Source: Dicaeum eximium (lineage: Eukaryota > Chordata > Aves > Passeriformes > Dicaeidae). Taken from it: a stretch of 64,000 nt of DNA. Positions 62,104 through 64,000 of this stretch are shown piece after piece. The translations under genes were made by a program, and so were the position numbers. A model generated the notes under the pieces. That model made no database searches and was not told the DNA's origin. It saw only the letters and a program-made list of their open reading frames with translations. Position 1 is the first letter of the stretch, and each line of letters opens with the position of its first letter. The stretch is taken from NCBI GenBank assembly GCA_013396995.1, contig VWZP01010358.1, positions 1-64,000 on the forward strand, in the 5' to 3' direction.

Positions 62104-64000
62104 CAAACCTTGAAAACCAAGAAAGAACTATTCTCTATCATAATTTTTCATTATTAAGAGCTCTTTTCAACACAGCTTTTTACTTCCAAATCAACCAGTT
62201 GTTGAACTGACCCAGACAAAACTGGGAAAAAAAAGCACTCCTTGCACTGAGTAAAGAACTTTAGTTGAGAATTCCTGGGCTATTCACTGCAAGTTCTGGT
62301 TTCTGGTACCCAAGTGAGAAACTTCATCCTGCCCACTCTATCTCCTATCTTCCTACCTCAAAGCAAGGTCCAACCACAACAAGGTTCCCAAATGAGGCCT
62401 CAGACCACCTCTTCAACAGCCTTCCCAATGGGCAGGAACTGCCTCGGGGAAAATGCTTCCTGCTTGTCTGAACGTGTGAGGGTAACAAGCAAGTTACAGT
62501 TTGTGGCACAGGCAAATCTACACAGGCAGTTTCTGCTCAAAGATAATTCTCACCATGATTCCTAAAAGGACTCCATGCTCCCACATTCAGATAGCCAGCA
62601 CCATGTGCTGTCTGTCAGTTGTGTCCCTGCATCACTTTGGAAAATCCTCTAAAAGTCCACTAAAAAAAAAAATTTCACAAGCAAGTGAGAAAGAGTGTTA
62701 TTGAAGGAGGGACAGACCTAATTTAAATGCACCCTAAAGTACACTGAGAAAATGATTTTTCAAGATAAACAGGGCAAAGAGGCTGTAAAACAAATTACTC
62801 TTGAGATGAACAGAAAAAGTAACCTTTTTCTAATGAAGGGATGGAGGGTAAAATAATTGGCATGCTTTCAAAGAAAAAACTGTTTGAACTTCCAAGCATC
62901 AAGTGCAAAACCAATCAATTTCTATAAAATAATGCTTTTATCAGCTTGACAAAGAAGTTTTTGCTTTGTTAGCTTAAATCAGCTAACAAAGAAGTTAGCT
63001 GATTTCATCTACTACAGCCATTACAAAAGTAGATGTTAGGATGACAGCTTTCAGAAATAGGATTGACAGGATAAGATGTCATTCTGCACACTGAAATCTT
63101 GAGTTCAAACTGTACATAAGGTTTAAACTTTCTGTGTGCTGAAGACTCAAGGACATAAAGCACCTATAATTCAGCTCACACTGTCAGTCCAAGCTAAGTT
63201 GCCAAGTGTTGAGAGCGATTCAGTCTCAGTCTTCAGCAAGGATCACACAACTGAAAGACTGCCCATGCAGGAAAAGGTAACCTTGGAAGAAAGAAATCCC
63301 GAAGGATTTGATTGGAAATACTTTCATCTGCTTTTGACCATTTAATAGATTTGCAATCTGCCTACAATAGTAACATTAGACAGTTTCAACTCAGACAGTT
63401 ATGCACTTAGTTAGGCAATGATGGTGCCTGCAAGTAAAATTCCAACAAAGAAAATGTCCATTTTTTGTAATATTGCTAAGTATCAAAGAAGTCATTACTG
63501 AATTTCTTCTTCACTCAAATACCATATTTAGACCAGCCCTGAATTCAGAAACTCTGTACCAAAAGATACAGTAAGGGTTATATAAGGCTAAAAAAATGTT
63601 TTAGTCCTTAAGGAAATACAAGTTTAGAGTAAAATATTTTCAACATCTCTTTCCAAGGAGGTGTGGAAAATAAGCTTTTGGATAAAATACACTCAGAACA
63701 AAATTCCAAACTCTACATCAACAATTGCAATCTGTAAAAGAAAGACATTTTTTTAAACAGAGCACAAAATTTCACATTTCCAGTATTTTGAGCTCCACTT
63801 ATACACAAAAACCCTTGTAAAAAAATGGACTGAGAGGAAGGTGAACTAACCAGGGTTCAGTGGAACATAAAAACAGAATAAAAGAATAAGAATAAAGGCC
63901 TATCTAGCCCAGAGTACAAACAGTGGCCAAACACAGATGCCTCAAGAAGAATGTAAGAATAGAGCAAACTCTGTCAACACTGTCAGAGAATACACTCAAA
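62104..64000. other. Intronic sequence to window end
   Basis: No exon or mobile element recognised. It holds a compact pair of overlapping perfect inverted repeats at 62964-63005. Confidence 0.5.
62964..63005. repeat. Overlapping alternative hairpins
   Basis: CTTTGTTAGC (62964-62973) pairs perfectly with GCTAACAAAG (62982-62991) around an 8-nt loop. AAATCAGCTAAC (62976-62987) pairs perfectly with GTTAGCTGATTT (62994-63005) around a 6-nt loop. The two stems share GCTAAC, so they are mutually exclusive. Confidence 0.85.

Larger units (their letters stand above)
7303..64000 (-). other. CAMK4: CAMK4 intron upstream of the 7224-7302 exon (partial)
   Basis: Inferred from the phase-2 acceptor at 7303 and the absence of any sequence matching the family's first coding exon (the N-terminal tail ending in the ELGR motif) in the two GC-rich patches or elsewhere. 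The long repeat-poor sequence to the right edge is therefore read as one intron of at least 56.7 kb. A separate nested gene or a lncRNA cannot be excluded by reading alone. Confidence 0.6.

Overview
The window is vertebrate nuclear DNA, almost certainly from a bird. It contains several degraded CR1 LINE copies with the typical avian 3' end (octamer-like ATTCTGTG tail), avian-type ERV LTRs, and one recognisable coding exon with consensus splice sites. There are no bacterial operons or compact genes. Nearly all open frames here are chance frames or dead retroelement relics.

The only protein-coding sequence I can support is a 79-bp exon on the minus strand at 7224-7302. Its translation (GATSIVYRC, then QKGTQKPYA, then LKKT) identifies CAMK4, calcium/calmodulin-dependent protein kinase IV. 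It carries the second half of the glycine loop and the ATP-anchoring lysine. I see neither the first coding exon nor the third, so I read the window as CAMK4 intron (minus strand): the upstream intron from 7303 to the right edge and the downstream intron from 7223 to the left edge. CAMK4 is, to my recollection, Z-linked in chicken. The modest repeat density here fits Z better than W, but that is inference.

Layout from left to right: an old CR1 on the minus strand (488-2360); plain intron; a 125-bp A/GAAA tract about 50 bp beyond the CAMK4 exon's 5' splice site; the exon; plain intron to 16.7 kb; the left arm of a large inverted repeat (16691-17937); a degenerate 20-bp minisatellite (19345-19597); plain intron with microsatellites; an ERVL-type LTR on the plus strand (about 31535-32040); the right arm of the inverted repeat (32229-33480); intron with a CpG-rich patch (39290-39540); a retroelement island of a CR1 fragment and a solo LTR (41541-43029); a short assembly gap in poly-G (46676-46689); an ERV LTR followed by a tRNA-Trp-type primer binding site (47381-47785); three short CR1 3' tails (about 51880, 54466 and 61770); and plain intron to the end.

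The most notable structure is the inverted repeat pair. About 1,146 bp of each arm is about 99.7% identical by eye (three substitutions and two small indels), while the sequence just outside this core on both sides is still alignable but clearly diverged. That pattern suggests an old inverted duplication, or two old copies of one repeat, whose core was recently homogenised by gene conversion. The sequence itself is of a kind I do not recognise.
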